Source: Eggerthia catenaformis OT 569 = DSM 20559 (lineage in GTDB: Bacteria > Bacillota_I > Bacilli_A > Erysipelotrichales > Coprobacillaceae). From it: DNA of 64,000 nt. The stretch is from NCBI RefSeq assembly GCF_000340375.1, contig NZ_KB446646.1:189958-253957 (forward strand), given 5' to 3'. Positions 54,780 through 64,000 of this stretch are shown here, one piece after another; position 1 is the stretch's first letter, and each line of letters starts with the position of its first letter. A program made the position numbers and the translations under genes. A model generated the notes under the pieces. That model saw nothing but the letters and a program-made list of their open reading frames with translations. It searched no databases and had not been told where the DNA came from.

Positions 54780-56441
54780 ATGGCAGTAAATAAGCTGGAA
54801 AATATGCTTAAAGAATCTCTAAAAAAAGCTATACTTAAAGCATCATTGGCAGAAGATTTTGAAGCAGATAAAATCACAATAGAAATACCTAAGGATACAG
54901 CTCATGGTGATTATTCGACTAATATAGCAATGCAACTGACAAGACTATTACATAAAAATCCTAGAGAAATTGCGAATGCTTTAATAGAAAATTTTGATTT
55001 AGAGGAAGCACATGTTGAACGTATTGAAATCGCAGGACCGGGATTTATTAATTTCTTTATGAAGCAGGATGTTCTTACTTCTATTATTGATGAAGTTATT
55101 AATGAAGGAAAGAATTATGGTTTTACTGATACAGGTCAGGGAATTAAATATAATATAGAGTTTGTATCAGCTAATCCAACCGGTGATCTTCATTTAGGAC
55201 ATGCGAAAGGAGCTGCTGTTGGAGATGCGGTTGTACGTATCTTAAGAAAAGCAGGATATGATGTAACGGCTGAATATTATATTAATGATGCCGGTAAACA
55301 GATTACTAACCTGGCTTTATCGTTATATAGCCGTTATCTTGATTTATTCGGTATTCAGAGAGATATGCCGGATGATGGTTATTTTGGAGCTGATGTTAAA
55401 GATATTGCAGTAAAAGTTAAGGAAGACTATGGTGATCGTTTTGTCGCTATTAAGGAAGATGAAGCTATTGCTTTCTTTAGAAAATTAGGGACTGAACATG
55501 AATTACAGAAGATTAAGGATATCTTAAAAGAATTTAGAGTTCATTTTGATTACTGGTTTAGTGAGACTTCACTTTATAGTGAAAATATGATTGAACCTGT
55601 CATTGATCTATTAAAGGAAAAAGGTTATCTTTATGAAAAAGAAGGAGCCTTATGGTTTAGAACAACAGATTTTAAAGATGATAAAGATCGTGTACTGATT
55701 AAGAAGGATGGTACATATACTTATTTTACACCTGATATTGCTTATCATAAGAATAAGTTTGATCGGGGCTATGATTATTTGGTGGATTTATTTGGTGCTG
55801 ATCATCATGGCTATATTAATCGTATGAAAGCTGCCATGCAGGCATTAGGATATAATGAAAATCAGTTGAATATTGATATTATGCAGTTAGTACAGATGGT
55901 TGAAAACGGGGAAGTCGTTAAGATGAGTAAACGTACCGGAAATGCGGTTACAATCAAGGATTTGATAGAGGAAATTGGTGTTGATGCAACTCGTTACTTC
56001 TTTGTATCTAAAGCAGCAAATACACCTTTTGAATTTGATTTAGGATTAGCAAAATCACAGTCTAATGAGAATCCGGTTTATTATGCACAATATGCTCATG
56101 CGAGAATGTGTTCAGTAGAAAAAAATGCAAAAGAGAAGGGCTTTGAAATCAGCACTCATTATGAACTGTTAGGAAATATGAAAGAAATAGAGTTATTAAA
56201 GCATATTAATGAGTTTAGAAATGAGGTTGATGATGCTGCCAGATTAAGAGCACCACATAAAATCGCAAATTATATTCAAAGACTTGCACAATTGTTTCAT
56301 GCTTTTTATAATGACTGTTATGTTTTAGATGAAGCTAATAAAGAATTGTCAGAACAGAGATTAGCATTGGTTGAAGCATCTCGAATAACCTTAGCTAATG
56401 CTTTAGAATTACTGGGTGTCAGTGCACCTGAAAAAATGTAG
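54780..56441 (+). CDS. argS: Arginyl-tRNA synthetase
   Basis: A 553-residue class Ia synthetase charging tRNA-Arg. The N-terminal Add-1 domain (about 1-90), the HIGH signature SANPTGDLHLGHAKGAAVGD, the KMSKS-like motif VKMSKRTGNAVT, and a C-terminal anticodon-binding domain (NEFRNEVDDAARLRAPHKIA). The ATG at 54780 fits AGGAGG; the ATG at 54765 in the same frame does not. A TTGACT or TTGAAA promoter lies near 54724. rpoE follows nine bases after the stop. Confidence 0.97.
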   Translation: MAVNKLENMLKESLKKAILKASLAEDFEADKITIEIPKDTAHGDYSTNIAMQLTRLLHKNPREIANALIENFDLEEAHVERIEIAGPGFINFFMKQDVLTSIIDEVINEGKNYGFTDTGQGIKYNIEFVSANPTGDLHLGHAKGAAVGDAVVRILRKAGYDVTAEYYINDAGKQITNLALSLYSRYLDLFGIQRDMPDDGYFGADVKDIAVKVKEDYGDRFVAIKEDEAIAFFRKLGTEHELQKIKDILKEFRVHFDYWFSETSLYSENMIEPVIDLLKEKGYLYEKEGALWFRTTDFKDDKDRVLIKKDGTYTYFTPDIAYHKNKFDRGYDYLVDLFGADHHGYINRMKAAMQALGYNENQLNIDIMQLVQMVENGEVVKMSKRTGNAVTIKDLIEEIGVDATRYFFVSKAANTPFEFDLGLAKSQSNENPVYYAQYAHARMCSVEKNAKEKGFEISTHYELLGNMKEIELLKHINEFRNEVDDAARLRAPHKIANYIQRLAQLFHAFYNDCYVLDEANKELSEQRLALVEASRITLANALELLGVSAPEKM

Positions 56442-56449
56442 GAGGGAAC

Positions 56450-56782
56450 ATGGAATATTTACAGGAATCAATGGTTAATGTTGCTTATGATATTATTGGA
56501 TCAATTGATCATTCTATTGAATTCAAAGAATTATGGGAACAAGTAGCTGAAAGAAAGAACTTTACGGAGGAAGAAAAAGAAGACAATCAGTCATTATTTT
56601 ATACAAATCTGATTCTTGATGGCAGAATGATTACAGTAGGAGAAAATCGCTGGGATTTAAGAAGCCGTCATAAGTTTGAGGATGTGCATATTGATATGAA
56701 TGATATCTATACAGAAGAAGAGGAAGAATCTGATGAAGAAGAGGATGATGCAACTATTGAAGATTCTTATAATGATGATTAG
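56450..56782 (+). CDS. rpoE: DNA-directed RNA polymerase delta subunit
   Basis: A 110-residue RpoE, the delta subunit of Bacillota RNA polymerase, which helps polymerase recycling and promoter choice. The N-terminal HARE-HTH fold (SMVNVAYDIIGSIDHSIEFK ... DGRMITVGENRWDLRSRHKF with FYTNLIL) is followed by an acidic disordered tail (TEEEEESDEEEDDATIEDS). The tail is shorter than in B. subtilis. It follows argS with AGGAGGG as its binding site and ends in a good terminator. Confidence 0.93.
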   Translation: MEYLQESMVNVAYDIIGSIDHSIEFKELWEQVAERKNFTEEEKEDNQSLFYTNLILDGRMITVGENRWDLRSRHKFEDVHIDMNDIYTEEEEESDEEEDDATIEDSYNDD

Positions 56783-56803
56783 ACATGGAAACATGTCTTT
56801 TTT
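56781..56803 (+). terminator. Terminator of argS-rpoE
   Basis: AGACATG and CATGTCT around GAAA, followed by TTTTT. Confidence 0.85.
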
Positions 56804-56946
56804 ATTAGAAGATATTAACAAAAGTGAAGATTGAATTTACTACTTTTTGGGAAAAAGACTTGATGCACTGTAAAAAATTTTGTGAATAAAGATATTTTAC
56901 TACAAGGTATGTTGTGGGGATCAAAATTCAATAGGAAATCATAAAA

Positions 56947-56995
56947 ACGGTGATCTTTCGCTTCTTAACAGGAAGCATAAAGACACCGCTTTTTT
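56947..56995. terminator. Bidirectional hairpin bordering the toxin-antitoxin island
   Basis: GGTG-TCTTT-GCTTC pairs with GAAGC-AAAGA-CACC with small bulges; T runs occur on both strands. It can end transcription coming from the toxin-antitoxin side. The rest of 56804-57005 has no gene. Confidence 0.6.
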
Positions 56996-57005
56996 CATGA
57001 CCATG

Positions 57006-57164
57006 TTACGATGTAGAGGCAAATATACCTTTTCTTTCAAAATCATCCTTTAACTGCGTAACAAATAAAAAATGAAAGAATGTAAACACGGCTGCCTCAT
57101 CACCAATCCTTTTCAACAGGAAAGATAGTTCTGCTCCGGACTGTCTATTTTGCTTTGATACTCA
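57006..57164 (-). pseudogene. Remnant of an unknown gene next to the toxin
   Basis: An open minus-strand stretch of about 52 codons without a start codon, just after the toxin gene (middle: RIGDEAAVFTFFHFLF). Base composition resembles the toxin genes rather than the chromosome. No family is recognised. It may have entered with the toxin-antitoxin genes. Confidence 0.3.
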
Positions 57165-57168
57165 GTTG

Positions 57169-57471
57169 TTAGAAATTGCTCGGTGTATATCTCACTGTGA
57201 CGATATGCACTTCTTTCTTTTCCTTCAGTACACGATATATAATGGTATAATTTTTATAAAACAGCTGTCTGTATCCTTGATTTGCATAGGCACCTACACG
57301 CCGAATTGCTCCACGCTCCGGAGAACTTTCCAGGCTGAAAATTGTATTCTCCAGCTCGTCAATCATTTTAGAAGCTGTGATAGGTTCTAAAAAACTACCT
57401 GCGATGTAGGCATAGATTCCATCTAAATCCCGATAGGCACGGGGATAGAGCTTTACAATATATTTATCCAA
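57169..57471 (-). CDS. ParE/RelE-type toxin
   Basis: A 100-residue type II toxin of the ParE/RelE fold: YIVKLYPRAYRDLDGIYAYI, then SLESSPERGAIRR and GYRQLFYKNYTIIYRV ... VHIVTVRYTPSNF. The pattern (Arg and Tyr in the beta-sheet end, helix pair at the front) fits ParE more than RelE. Targets are DNA gyrase (ParE) or ribosome-bound mRNA (RelE). It overlaps the antitoxin gene by eight bases. Base composition is richer in GC than the neighbours, a sign of transfer. Confidence 0.88.
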   Translation of the reverse strand: MDKYIVKLYPRAYRDLDGIYAYIAGSFLEPITASKMIDELENTIFSLESSPERGAIRRVGAYANQGYRQLFYKNYTIIYRVLKEKKEVHIVTVRYTPSNF

Positions 57472-57727
57472 AATGCTTTCTTCTCAAAGACGAAAGAGCA
57501 TCTCTTGCATCAAGCAGTTCTCTGCCTGAGGCAAACTCTTTTTCAGCTTCGTTTATCGCAGTATCTATCTGTACCGTTTCAAGTATTTTCTCATATGTCT
57601 CAATACTCATCACAACTAAATCTCCGTAACCGTTTTTTGTGATAAAAAGAGGTTCATGCTTAGCGTGACAAAGCTCTGAAATTTCGGTAGTATTTCTTAA
57701 GTCTGTAATCGGTCTGATTTGTGGCAT
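57464..57727 (-). CDS. Phd/YefM-type antitoxin
   Basis: An 87-residue antitoxin. The N-terminal half is the Phd/YefM DNA-binding fold (IRPITDLRNTTEISELC, PLFITKNGYGDLVVMSIETY). The C-terminal half is a charged helix (EKEFASGRELLDARDALSSL) that would bind and block the toxin. AAGGAGG precedes the start. The gene lies behind a palindromic operator, in the usual antitoxin-toxin order, so autorepression is likely. Confidence 0.9.
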   Translation of the reverse strand: MPQIRPITDLRNTTEISELCHAKHEPLFITKNGYGDLVVMSIETYEKILETVQIDTAINEAEKEFASGRELLDARDALSSLRRKHFG

Positions 57728-57740
57728 AATATCCGCCTCC

Positions 57741-57779
57741 TTTGTACATAATTATAACATAATTATATACAAATTACAA
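57741..57779 (-). promoter_or_regulatory. Promoter and operator of the toxin-antitoxin operon
   Basis: On the minus strand TTGTAA and TATAAT stand 17 bases apart. An inverted repeat, TTTGTACATAATTAT and ATAATTATATACAAA (14 of 15 matching), covers the promoter, as expected for autorepression by the antitoxin. Confidence 0.75.
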
Positions 57780-58320
57780 GTTGGGTATATAGTTGTTTGT
57801 AAAGCAACGTTATACATCTTCCGTCACAGGGAATTTAATCTGCACATTGTTATTCAGGGTGAATTTCCTTTCCGCTTTATAGAGGGTTTGGGACACTTTC
57901 CAACAAGCCATTTTTAGCTTATGCCGTAGGGATTCATAGGAAACGGAAAAGGGATCCCTTTCCTTAGGTTTGCTATTCTACTTATCTTTTAATCCCTATA
58001 ACAATGAAAATTCACCTTTTGCCAAAAATCTGCAAAATAAAAATGCTTCTCAATGGATGCAATATTCATTTTATCCGCATTCGACAGCGTACAGGTGGAA
58101 GTTTTCAGATTGGTGGAGAGGTGTTTTACTACTTCTTTACTACCTTTCAAAGCAAAAACACAAGCAGATTTAAGAAAACATGTGAGTATCTCTCGATACA
58201 CAAAATGCCTAAAATGTCTGAAACAATACGCTATATCAACATATAAAGACTAAAGTTAGTTAAAAATTATATTAGAGTTTGTAAAAATATTTAAAAAAAA
58301 ATAAAGACTAGGTGAAAATA
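57780..58320. other. Gene-free stretch with probable mobile-element remnants
   Basis: About 540 bases without a convincing gene. From 57820 to 58200 the composition is richer in GC, and open frames of 60-80 codons occur in several frames on both strands without binding sites, none recognised. It seems to be decayed DNA that arrived with the toxin-antitoxin genes. No terminal inverted repeats or target duplication were found by eye. Confidence 0.5.
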
Positions 58321-58349
58321 TTGATTTATTAAACGGCTTGACTTATAAT
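58321..58349 (+). promoter_or_regulatory. Promoter of gapA
   Basis: TTGATT and TATAAT separated by 17 bases; AAGGAGG follows before the start. Confidence 0.75.
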
Positions 58350-58384
58350 GAGGATAGAAATTAATGAAGGAGGAATGTCATAAA

Positions 58385-59395
58385 ATGGCAGTAAAAGTTG
58401 CAATTAATGGATTTGGCCGTATTGGTCGTTTAGCATTCAGACAAATGTTTGGTGCAGATGGTTACGAAGTAGTAGCTATCAATGATTTAACATCTCCTAA
58501 GATGTTAGCTCATTTATTAAAGTATGATTCTTCACAGGGTAAATATGCATTAGCTGATAAAGTACAGGCTAAGGAAAGCTCAATTGTGGTTGATGGTAAA
58601 GAAATCACTATTTATGCTAAACCAAATGCAGAAGAATTACCTTGGGGTGAATTAGGTGTAGATGTAGTATTAGAATGTACTGGTTTCTATACTTCAAAAG
58701 AAAAAGCTATGGCTCATGTAAAAGCAGGTGCTAAAAAAGTTGTTATTTCAGCTCCGGCAGGAAATGATTTAAAGACTATTGTATTTAACACTAATAATGA
58801 AACACTATCAAAAGATGATCAGGTTATTTCAGCTGCTTCATGTACTACTAACTGCTTAGCTCCTATGGCTAAAGCATTAAATGATTTAGCTCCTATTCAG
58901 AGCGGTATCATGTTAACAGTTCATGCTTACACTGGTGATCAGATGATTCTTGATGGACCACAGAGAAAAGGTGACTTAAGAAGAGCTAGAGCAGGTGCAG
59001 TTAATATTGTTCCTAACTCAACCGGTGCAGCAAAAGCTATTGGTTTAGTTATTCCTGAATTAAATGGTAAATTAATTGGTTCTGCACAGAGAGTACCGGT
59101 TCCTACAGGTTCTACAACTATCTTAACTTCTGTAGTTAAGGGTGCAGTTACTGTTGAGCAGATCAATGCTGCTATGAAAGCTGCTGCTAATGAATCATTT
59201 GGTTATAATGAAGATGAAATCGTATCTTCTGACATCGTTGGTATGACTTATGGTTCATTATTTGATGCAACTCAGACTATGGTTAACCCATTACCAAATG
59301 GTGATACTGAAGTTCAGACAGTATCTTGGTATGACAACGAAAATTCATTCACTTCTAACATGGTTAGAACAATCAAATATTTCGCTGAATTATAA
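58385..59395 (+). CDS. gapA: Glyceraldehyde-3-phosphate dehydrogenase
   Basis: A 336-residue phosphorylating GAPDH of glycolysis. NAD domain [17 protein letters not shown], catalytic Cys in [15 protein letters not shown], the His-containing VHAYTGDQ, phosphate site [14 protein letters not shown], and the C-terminal [15 protein letters not shown]. The start at MAVKVAING is chosen by homology, though AAGGAGG is a little distant (11 bases); an ATG seven codons upstream overlaps this site. Codon choice is strongly biased to a few codons, as expected for high expression. It is a single gene with a strong promoter and terminator. Confidence 0.97.
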   Translation: MAVKVAINGFGRIGRLAFRQMFGADGYEVVAINDLTSPKMLAHLLKYDSSQGKYALADKVQAKESSIVVDGKEITIYAKPNAEELPWGELGVDVVLECTGFYTSKEKAMAHVKAGAKKVVISAPAGNDLKTIVFNTNNETLSKDDQVISAASCTTNCLAPMAKALNDLAPIQSGIMLTVHAYTGDQMILDGPQRKGDLRRARAGAVNIVPNSTGAAKAIGLVIPELNGKLIGSAQRVPVPTGSTTILTSVVKGAVTVEQINAAMKAAANESFGYNEDEIVSSDIVGMTYGSLFDATQTMVNPLPNGDTEVQTVSWYDNENSFTSNMVRTIKYFAEL

Positions 59396-59405
59396 GATAA
59401 CAGAT

Positions 59406-59432
59406 AAAGAGGTTCCTAGGAACCTCTTTTTT
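59406..59432 (+). terminator. Terminator of gapA
   Basis: AAAGAGGTTCC and GGAACCTCTTT around TA, followed by T. Confidence 0.9.
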
Positions 59433-59499
59433 GTTTAAGGTCTTTTCCTTTAACTTAAGTCCTGAATATGATAAAATACACCATATCGAGGAAAGAATT

Positions 59500-60927
59500 A
59501 TGAAACCATTAAGAAAGAGAAATATAAGCTTACAGGCATTTATAGTCTGCTGTATCATTTGTTTGATTATCGGCTCAGCAGGAGGACATTTTATTACTTC
59601 AGGATTATCCCGCCCTACTCCTGCTCATATAAATGATGAGACACTTAATCAGATTGTTAAAACTATCCATAATAACTGGTACGATACTTCTAATAAAAAA
59701 ATATCTTTATCTGAAAGAATTATTAAGGGTCTTGTGAATGAATTGGGGGATGAACATACCTCTTATTTAGGTCCTCAGGAAAAAAAGGATTTTTATGATT
59801 CTATTGATGGTGATTTTGTAGGAATAGGTGTAGAGTTTATGAAAAGGGATGAAGGAGCTTTTGTGACTAGAGTATTTCATCAGTCACCGGCTTCAAAGGC
59901 AGGAATTAAGCCGGGAGATCTTATTATTCAGGCAGATGGAGTTTCTTTAAAAGAACAGACAGCTGATAAAATTAAAAACCTTATTAGAGGAAAAGAAAAT
60001 ACCACAGTAGTACTAACAGTTAAAAGAGAATCTCAGACTTTGAATCTGAAAGTTACAAGAAAAGCTTTAGATACAGATGTTTTTTATGAAGTGAAAAAGA
60101 TTAATAATATTGCTTATGGATATCTTAATATCACGACAATTGGTTCTAATACAGACAAAGAGGTAAAAAAAGCATTACAGATATTTAAAGCAAGTCAATG
60201 CCATCAGCTGATTATTGATTTAAGAAATAATGGCGGAGGATATGTTGATGCTGCTAAAAACATTCTTGATTTATTTAATAAGAAAGGACAAGTATTATTC
60301 TCTTTAAAAAATAAGGATAATAAGGAAACAAAGTATATAGATATTACTGAAGAAGAATATTCTTTTAATAAAGGATATATTCTTGTAAATGGAAATACTG
60401 CTTCAGCTGCTGAATTGATCGCTTCACAACTTCAGGAAATTAAAGGATATCAGCTGATAGGTGAAAAAACTTATGGTAAAGGAACAGCACAGACACAAGT
60501 AACTTTACCTGATGGCGGAGTCTTAAAGTATACGTATGCAAAATGGTATACAGCTAAAGGAAAGAGTATTGATAAAGAAGGAATTAAGCCGGATATTGAA
60601 ATGAAGTCAAATTCTATCAGTAAGCTTGAGATATCATCATTTAAAGGAACATTTACTTATGATCAGGTTAATGATCATATTAAGTCTATGGAAATTATGT
60701 TAGAAGGATTAGGCTATCAGCCTAAGAGAACAGATGGATACTTTTCTAAAGAAGCCTCTGAAGCATTAAAGAAGTTTCAGACAGATTATCATCTTCAATC
60801 TACGGGAACTTATACAAATGAGGTACAAAACTATTTATTAAGTGCTTATGCTTTATATTTAAGTGATCAGTCAAAAGATCCTGCTTATTTAAAGGCATCA
60901 AAGCTAGTGGAGGAAAATAATGGATAA
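59500..60927 (+). CDS. S41 family C-terminal processing peptidase with PDZ and peptidoglycan-binding domains
   Basis: A 475-residue membrane-bound serine protease (CtpA/CtpB type). One N-terminal membrane segment (about 13-35), a PDZ domain (about 85-170, [20 protein letters not shown]), the S41 catalytic domain with Ser in [13 protein letters not shown] and Lys in [13 protein letters not shown], and a C-terminal peptidoglycan-binding domain ([19 protein letters not shown]). It acts outside the cell near the wall and may trim proteins or process envelope signals. The ATG at 59500 has GAGGAAAG. TTTAAC and TAAAAT form a probable promoter. uvrB overlaps its end by eight bases. Confidence 0.92.
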   Translation: MKPLRKRNISLQAFIVCCIICLIIGSAGGHFITSGLSRPTPAHINDETLNQIVKTIHNNWYDTSNKKISLSERIIKGLVNELGDEHTSYLGPQEKKDFYDSIDGDFVGIGVEFMKRDEGAFVTRVFHQSPASKAGIKPGDLIIQADGVSLKEQTADKIKNLIRGKENTTVVLTVKRESQTLNLKVTRKALDTDVFYEVKKINNIAYGYLNITTIGSNTDKEVKKALQIFKASQCHQLIIDLRNNGGGYVDAAKNILDLFNKKGQVLFSLKNKDNKETKYIDITEEEYSFNKGYILVNGNTASAAELIASQLQEIKGYQLIGEKTYGKGTAQTQVTLPDGGVLKYTYAKWYTAKGKSIDKEGIKPDIEMKSNSISKLEISSFKGTFTYDQVNDHIKSMEIMLEGLGYQPKRTDGYFSKEASEALKKFQTDYHLQSTGTYTNEVQNYLLSAYALYLSDQSKDPAYLKASKLVEENNG

Positions 60928-62893
60928 GTTTGAATTAGTATCTGAATTTCAGCCTATGGGAGATCAGCCGGAAGCTATTGAAGAACTGGTATCAGGAATC
61001 ATCGGTGGAAAGAGACATCAGGTCTTGCTTGGCGGTACGGGTACCGGTAAAACATTTACTTTTGCGAATGTGATTGCCAGAGTTAATAAGCCGACTCTTG
61101 TATTAAGTCATAATAAAACATTAGCTGGACAGCTTTATTCAGAACTGAAAGAATTCTTTCCTTATAATCGAGTAGAATACTTTATTTCAAACTTTGATTT
61201 TTATCAGCCGGAAGCCTATATTCCAAAGAGTGATACATATATTGATAAGAATTCACAAACTAATTATGAAATAGAAATGCTACGTGCCAGTGCTATGAAT
61301 TCTTTATTAGAAAGAAAAGATGTAATAGTAGTTGCATCGGTTGCTTCTATTTATGGACTAGGAAATCCTGAGAGTTATAAAGAAATGATTTTTTCTTTAC
61401 GTATTGGACAGACTATTGATCGTAATGAATTATTAGGTTATTTAGTAGATCGTCAATATACTAGAAATGATATTGAGCAAAGTAAAGGAACTTTTAGAGT
61501 ACGTGGTGATACTGTAGAAATAGTACCGGGACATTCACAAAGCTATATATTAAGAATAGAAATGTTTGGTGATGAAGTTGATCGTATTACTGAAATTGAC
61601 CCACTGACAGGTAAAACATTAGCTTCTTATAATACCTATACAATTTATCCGGCTGATGAATATGTTACTAATAAAGCAAATATGCTGAAAGCTTGTCAGA
61701 CTATCAGTGAAGAATTAGATGATCGCTTAAATTACTATCAAGAATCAGGTAAGCCGTTAGAGTATGAACGCTTAGATCAGCGGACTAGACACGATATTGA
61801 AATGCTAAGAGAAGTAGGTATATGTCCCGGCATAGAGAACTATGCCAGACATATTGATGGCAGAAATCCGGGTGAAAGACCTTATTGTTTATTAGATTAT
61901 TTTCCTGATGATTTTTTACTGGTTGTGGATGAATCACATGTTATGCTTCCTCAGATTAGAGGAATGTATAATGGGGATCGCAGCCGTAAGAGTACTTTAG
62001 TAGAATATGGTTTTAGGTTACCAAGTGCTTTAGATAATAGACCATTACAGTTTGATGAATTTGAAAAACTTGTACCTCAGTCTATTTATGTATCAGCGAC
62101 ACCGGGAGATTATGAACTTGAAAAAGTAAATAATCATGTTACTGAGCAGATTATTAGACCGACAGGATTATTAGATCCGGCTATTGAGGTAAGACCTATT
62201 AAAGATCAGATAGATGATATTATTAATGAAATACAGGATCGTATTGAAAAAGATGAAAGAGTCTTAATTACTACATTAACTAAGAGAATGGCTGAAGATT
62301 TAACTGATTATTTAAAAGAATTTGGACTGAAAACAGCTTATCTTCATTCAGAAACAAAAACTTTAGAAAGAACAGAAATCTTAAGAGATTTAAGATTAGG
62401 AAAATATGATGTATTAGTAGGTATTAATCTATTAAGAGAAGGATTAGATTTACCGGAAGTTTCCTTGGTATGTATTTTAGATGCAGACAAAGAAGGCTTC
62501 TTAAGAAGTTATCGCTCAATGATTCAGACAATTGGACGTGCTGCCAGAAATGCGAATGGCAAGGTTATTATGTATGCTGATGTAATGACTGATTCAATGA
62601 CATCGGCTATTGAAGAAACAAACAGAAGAAGACAGATTCAGCAGGCATATAATGAGGAACATCATATAACACCAAAGACCATTAGAAAAGAAATCCGAGA
62701 AGCTATTCATGGACAGAACTTTGTAGATGAAGCAGCTAAGCTTGTTCAAAAAGGTAAAAAGGCTTCTAAAAAAGCACGTGAACAACTGCTTATTGAATTA
62801 GAAAAACAAATGAAAGATGCAGCAAAATCTTTAGATTTTGAAAGAGCTATGGAATTAAGAGATATGATAGAGGACATCAAAAATGAATACTAA
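60920..62893 (+). CDS. uvrB: Excinuclease ABC subunit B
   Basis: A 657-residue UvrB, the damage-verifying helicase of nucleotide excision repair. Walker [16 protein letters not shown], the beta-hairpin region ([12 protein letters not shown]), Walker [12 protein letters not shown], helicase motifs ([38 protein letters not shown]), and the C-terminal UVR motif that binds UvrC ([20 protein letters not shown]). The length is normal. It overlaps ctpA upstream and the CCA enzyme downstream. uvrA, often next to it, is not here. Confidence 0.97.
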   Translation: MDKFELVSEFQPMGDQPEAIEELVSGIIGGKRHQVLLGGTGTGKTFTFANVIARVNKPTLVLSHNKTLAGQLYSELKEFFPYNRVEYFISNFDFYQPEAYIPKSDTYIDKNSQTNYEIEMLRASAMNSLLERKDVIVVASVASIYGLGNPESYKEMIFSLRIGQTIDRNELLGYLVDRQYTRNDIEQSKGTFRVRGDTVEIVPGHSQSYILRIEMFGDEVDRITEIDPLTGKTLASYNTYTIYPADEYVTNKANMLKACQTISEELDDRLNYYQESGKPLEYERLDQRTRHDIEMLREVGICPGIENYARHIDGRNPGERPYCLLDYFPDDFLLVVDESHVMLPQIRGMYNGDRSRKSTLVEYGFRLPSALDNRPLQFDEFEKLVPQSIYVSATPGDYELEKVNNHVTEQIIRPTGLLDPAIEVRPIKDQIDDIINEIQDRIEKDERVLITTLTKRMAEDLTDYLKEFGLKTAYLHSETKTLERTEILRDLRLGKYDVLVGINLLREGLDLPEVSLVCILDADKEGFLRSYRSMIQTIGRAARNANGKVIMYADVMTDSMTSAIEETNRRRQIQQAYNEEHHITPKTIRKEIREAIHGQNFVDEAAKLVQKGKKASKKAREQLLIELEKQMKDAAKSLDFERAMELRDMIEDIKNEY

Positions 62894-64000
62894 AATCACA
62901 GTACCTAAGCTGGCAGATACAATATTTAGAGATATTCATGATCATGGCGGTGAAGTTTATCTGGTAGGAGGGTTTGTCAGAGATCATATCATGAAAAGAG
63001 AAAGTAAGGATATTGATGTAGAAATCTATCATTTATCTTATCGTGATCTTACAGATATTCTCTCATCTTATGGAGCAGTCCTAACTTTCGGTGAAAGCTT
63101 TGCGGTAACGCATTTGAGTACTTTGCCAAATGTAGAATTTGCTTTACCAAGAAAAGAGAAAAAAACAGGGAATAGACATCAGGATTTTGATATTATTGTA
63201 GAACCTGATTTATCTTTAGAGCAGGCTTCTTCCAGAAGAGATTTTACTTGTAATGCTTTGATGTATGATTATTTTAATGAAACTATTAAAGATTTTCATG
63301 GTGGTATAGAGGATATTAAAAATGGAATATTAGAGATTGTAGATTCACATACATTTATTGAAGATCCTTTAAGAGTCTTAAGAGCTGCTTCGTTTATTTC
63401 TCGTTTAGAATTTAAAGCTAGTCATAAAACATTAGCTTTATGTCGAGAGATGGTTAAAGATTATATGCTGGAAGAATTAAGTTTAGAGAGAATTAATGAA
63501 GAATATGATAAGATTCTTATGTCTTCAAGACCATCTTTAGGCTTTGCGTTTTTAAAAGATATTAATGCTTTACCTGATTATTTAAAAAATCTTATAGGAT
63601 GTTATCAGAGACCTGATTATCATCCTGAAGGTGATGTATGGAATCATACGATGCTGGTAATAGATATAGCTGCTTTAGTTAAGAGTAAAGCAGCTGATCC
63701 GTTAGGATTTATGTGGGGATCATTGCTTCATGATATTGGTAAGCCGGCAGTGACTGATCAGGAAGGACATGCCTATCGTCATGCTGAAGTGGGAGCAGAT
63801 ATTTTTAATCATGATGTAAAATTGATTCTTTCCAAAAGAAGACGATTATATGTAAGAACTCTCATTTACTATCATATGCGCCTCATGCAATTGTTTAATG
63901 GTCATTCCAGACCTATAAAATATAAGAAATTATTAAAGCATATTGAGAATAAATGCCCTCTTAATGATCTTATTCTTATTACTAAATGTGATAAACTGGG
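62883..64000 (+). CDS. CCA-adding tRNA nucleotidyltransferase with HD domain, C-terminally cut
   Basis: The frame is open to the window end (372 codons). It begins [15 protein letters not shown]. Polymerase family marks: [12 protein letters not shown], the catalytic DxD in [26 protein letters not shown], and [16 protein letters not shown] later HD domain has [11 protein letters not shown] and HAEVGADIF. Such proteins add CCA to tRNA 3' ends; poly(A) polymerase is a related option. AGAGGA precedes the ATG, which lies inside the end of uvrB. The true C-terminus lies beyond the window. Confidence 0.9.
   Translation, partial: MNTKITVPKLADTIFRDIHDHGGEVYLVGGFVRDHIMKRESKDIDVEIYHLSYRDLTDILSSYGAVLTFGESFAVTHLSTLPNVEFALPRKEKKTGNRHQDFDIIVEPDLSLEQASSRRDFTCNALMYDYFNETIKDFHGGIEDIKNGILEIVDSHTFIEDPLRVLRAASFISRLEFKASHKTLALCREMVKDYMLEELSLERINEEYDKILMSSRPSLGFAFLKDINALPDYLKNLIGCYQRPDYHPEGDVWNHTMLVIDIAALVKSKAADPLGFMWGSLLHDIGKPAVTDQEGHAYRHAEVGADIFNHDVKLILSKRRRLYVRTLIYYHMRLMQLFNGHSRPIKYKKLLKHIENKCPLNDLILITKCDKL

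Noticed and set aside
57970-58253. Four overlapping frames of 66-80 codons on both strands
   Set aside because: They overlap each other, have no binding site and no recognisable family; probably decayed DNA.
58364-58384. An N-terminal extension of GAPDH by seven residues
   Set aside because: The extra residues are encoded by the ribosome binding site itself, and the family begins at MAVKVAING.
59431-59499. A longer S41 peptidase starting at 59431
   Set aside because: This would lie inside the gapA terminator and the gene's own promoter; the ATG at 59500 has a good binding site.

Overview
The window is AT-rich, densely coded DNA from a low-GC Gram-positive bacterium (Bacillota). Anaerobic gut or oral Erysipelotrichales are the best guess; the genus cannot be set from this sequence. 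The reasons are the AT-rich codons, strong AGGAGG-type ribosome binding sites, the RNA polymerase delta subunit, sortase-type surface anchors, PTS and PRD-type sugar genes, QueH-type queuosine synthesis and a DUF3793 protein. No rRNA, tRNA, CRISPR array, prophage or intact insertion sequence was seen.

Layout. 1-10 kb: tail of a Cna-B surface protein, a small membrane protein, a NimA-like flavoprotein with a lactonase-family propeller protein, an alaR-alaT-like regulator/aminotransferase pair, a BspA/InlB-like lipoprotein, and an Old Yellow Enzyme type oxidoreductase. 9-16 kb: two wall-anchored proteins, a VWA protein and a 1743-residue GH84 glycosidase. 16-22 kb: a TetR regulator, a coiled-coil protein, the queuosine genes tgt-queA-queH, and two COG0523 metal-chaperone GTPases. 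22-27 kb: two poorly characterised proteins, the second (DUF1015) just ahead of serC-serA, then a short transcript-like unit. 27-29 kb: a CmpB-family membrane protein and a DUF3793 gene behind a perfect 18-bp inverted repeat.

29-38 kb is a sugar locus: an orphan PTS IIC, two zinc-ribbon membrane proteins, ManA, a LacI regulator, an AlsE-like epimerase, a GH1 phospho-beta-glycosidase, an E. coli-type RpiB and a PRD regulator. The epimerase and isomerase are the enzymes of the allose-6-phosphate to fructose-6-phosphate route. The GH1 enzyme has Lys in place of the His that normally contacts the sugar O3. Together these suggest a PTS-linked allose or beta-alloside pathway.

38-45 kb: a YitT protein, a PhoB/PhoR-like two-component system, then ATP-grasp / esterase / ATP-grasp, which is the best candidate for an uncharacterised biosynthetic system. 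45-51 kb: a decayed stretch with a PTS-EIIA-like remnant, a long stand-alone RelA/SpoT-domain protein coupled to an aminotransferase, two small unknown genes, and a wall-anchored esterase. 51-64 kb is mostly core: punA, an HD phosphohydrolase, a DUF1934 protein, cls, argS, rpoE, an acquired ParE/Phd toxin-antitoxin island with remnants, gapA, ctpA, uvrB and a CCA-adding enzyme cut by the window end.

The surface proteins share two traits. Their sorting signals lack LPXTG and instead read roughly T-[GSA]-D-[HR]-[ST], and two of them carry the same X2-like domain just before the anchor. Function calls rest on motifs read by eye; no database search was possible.
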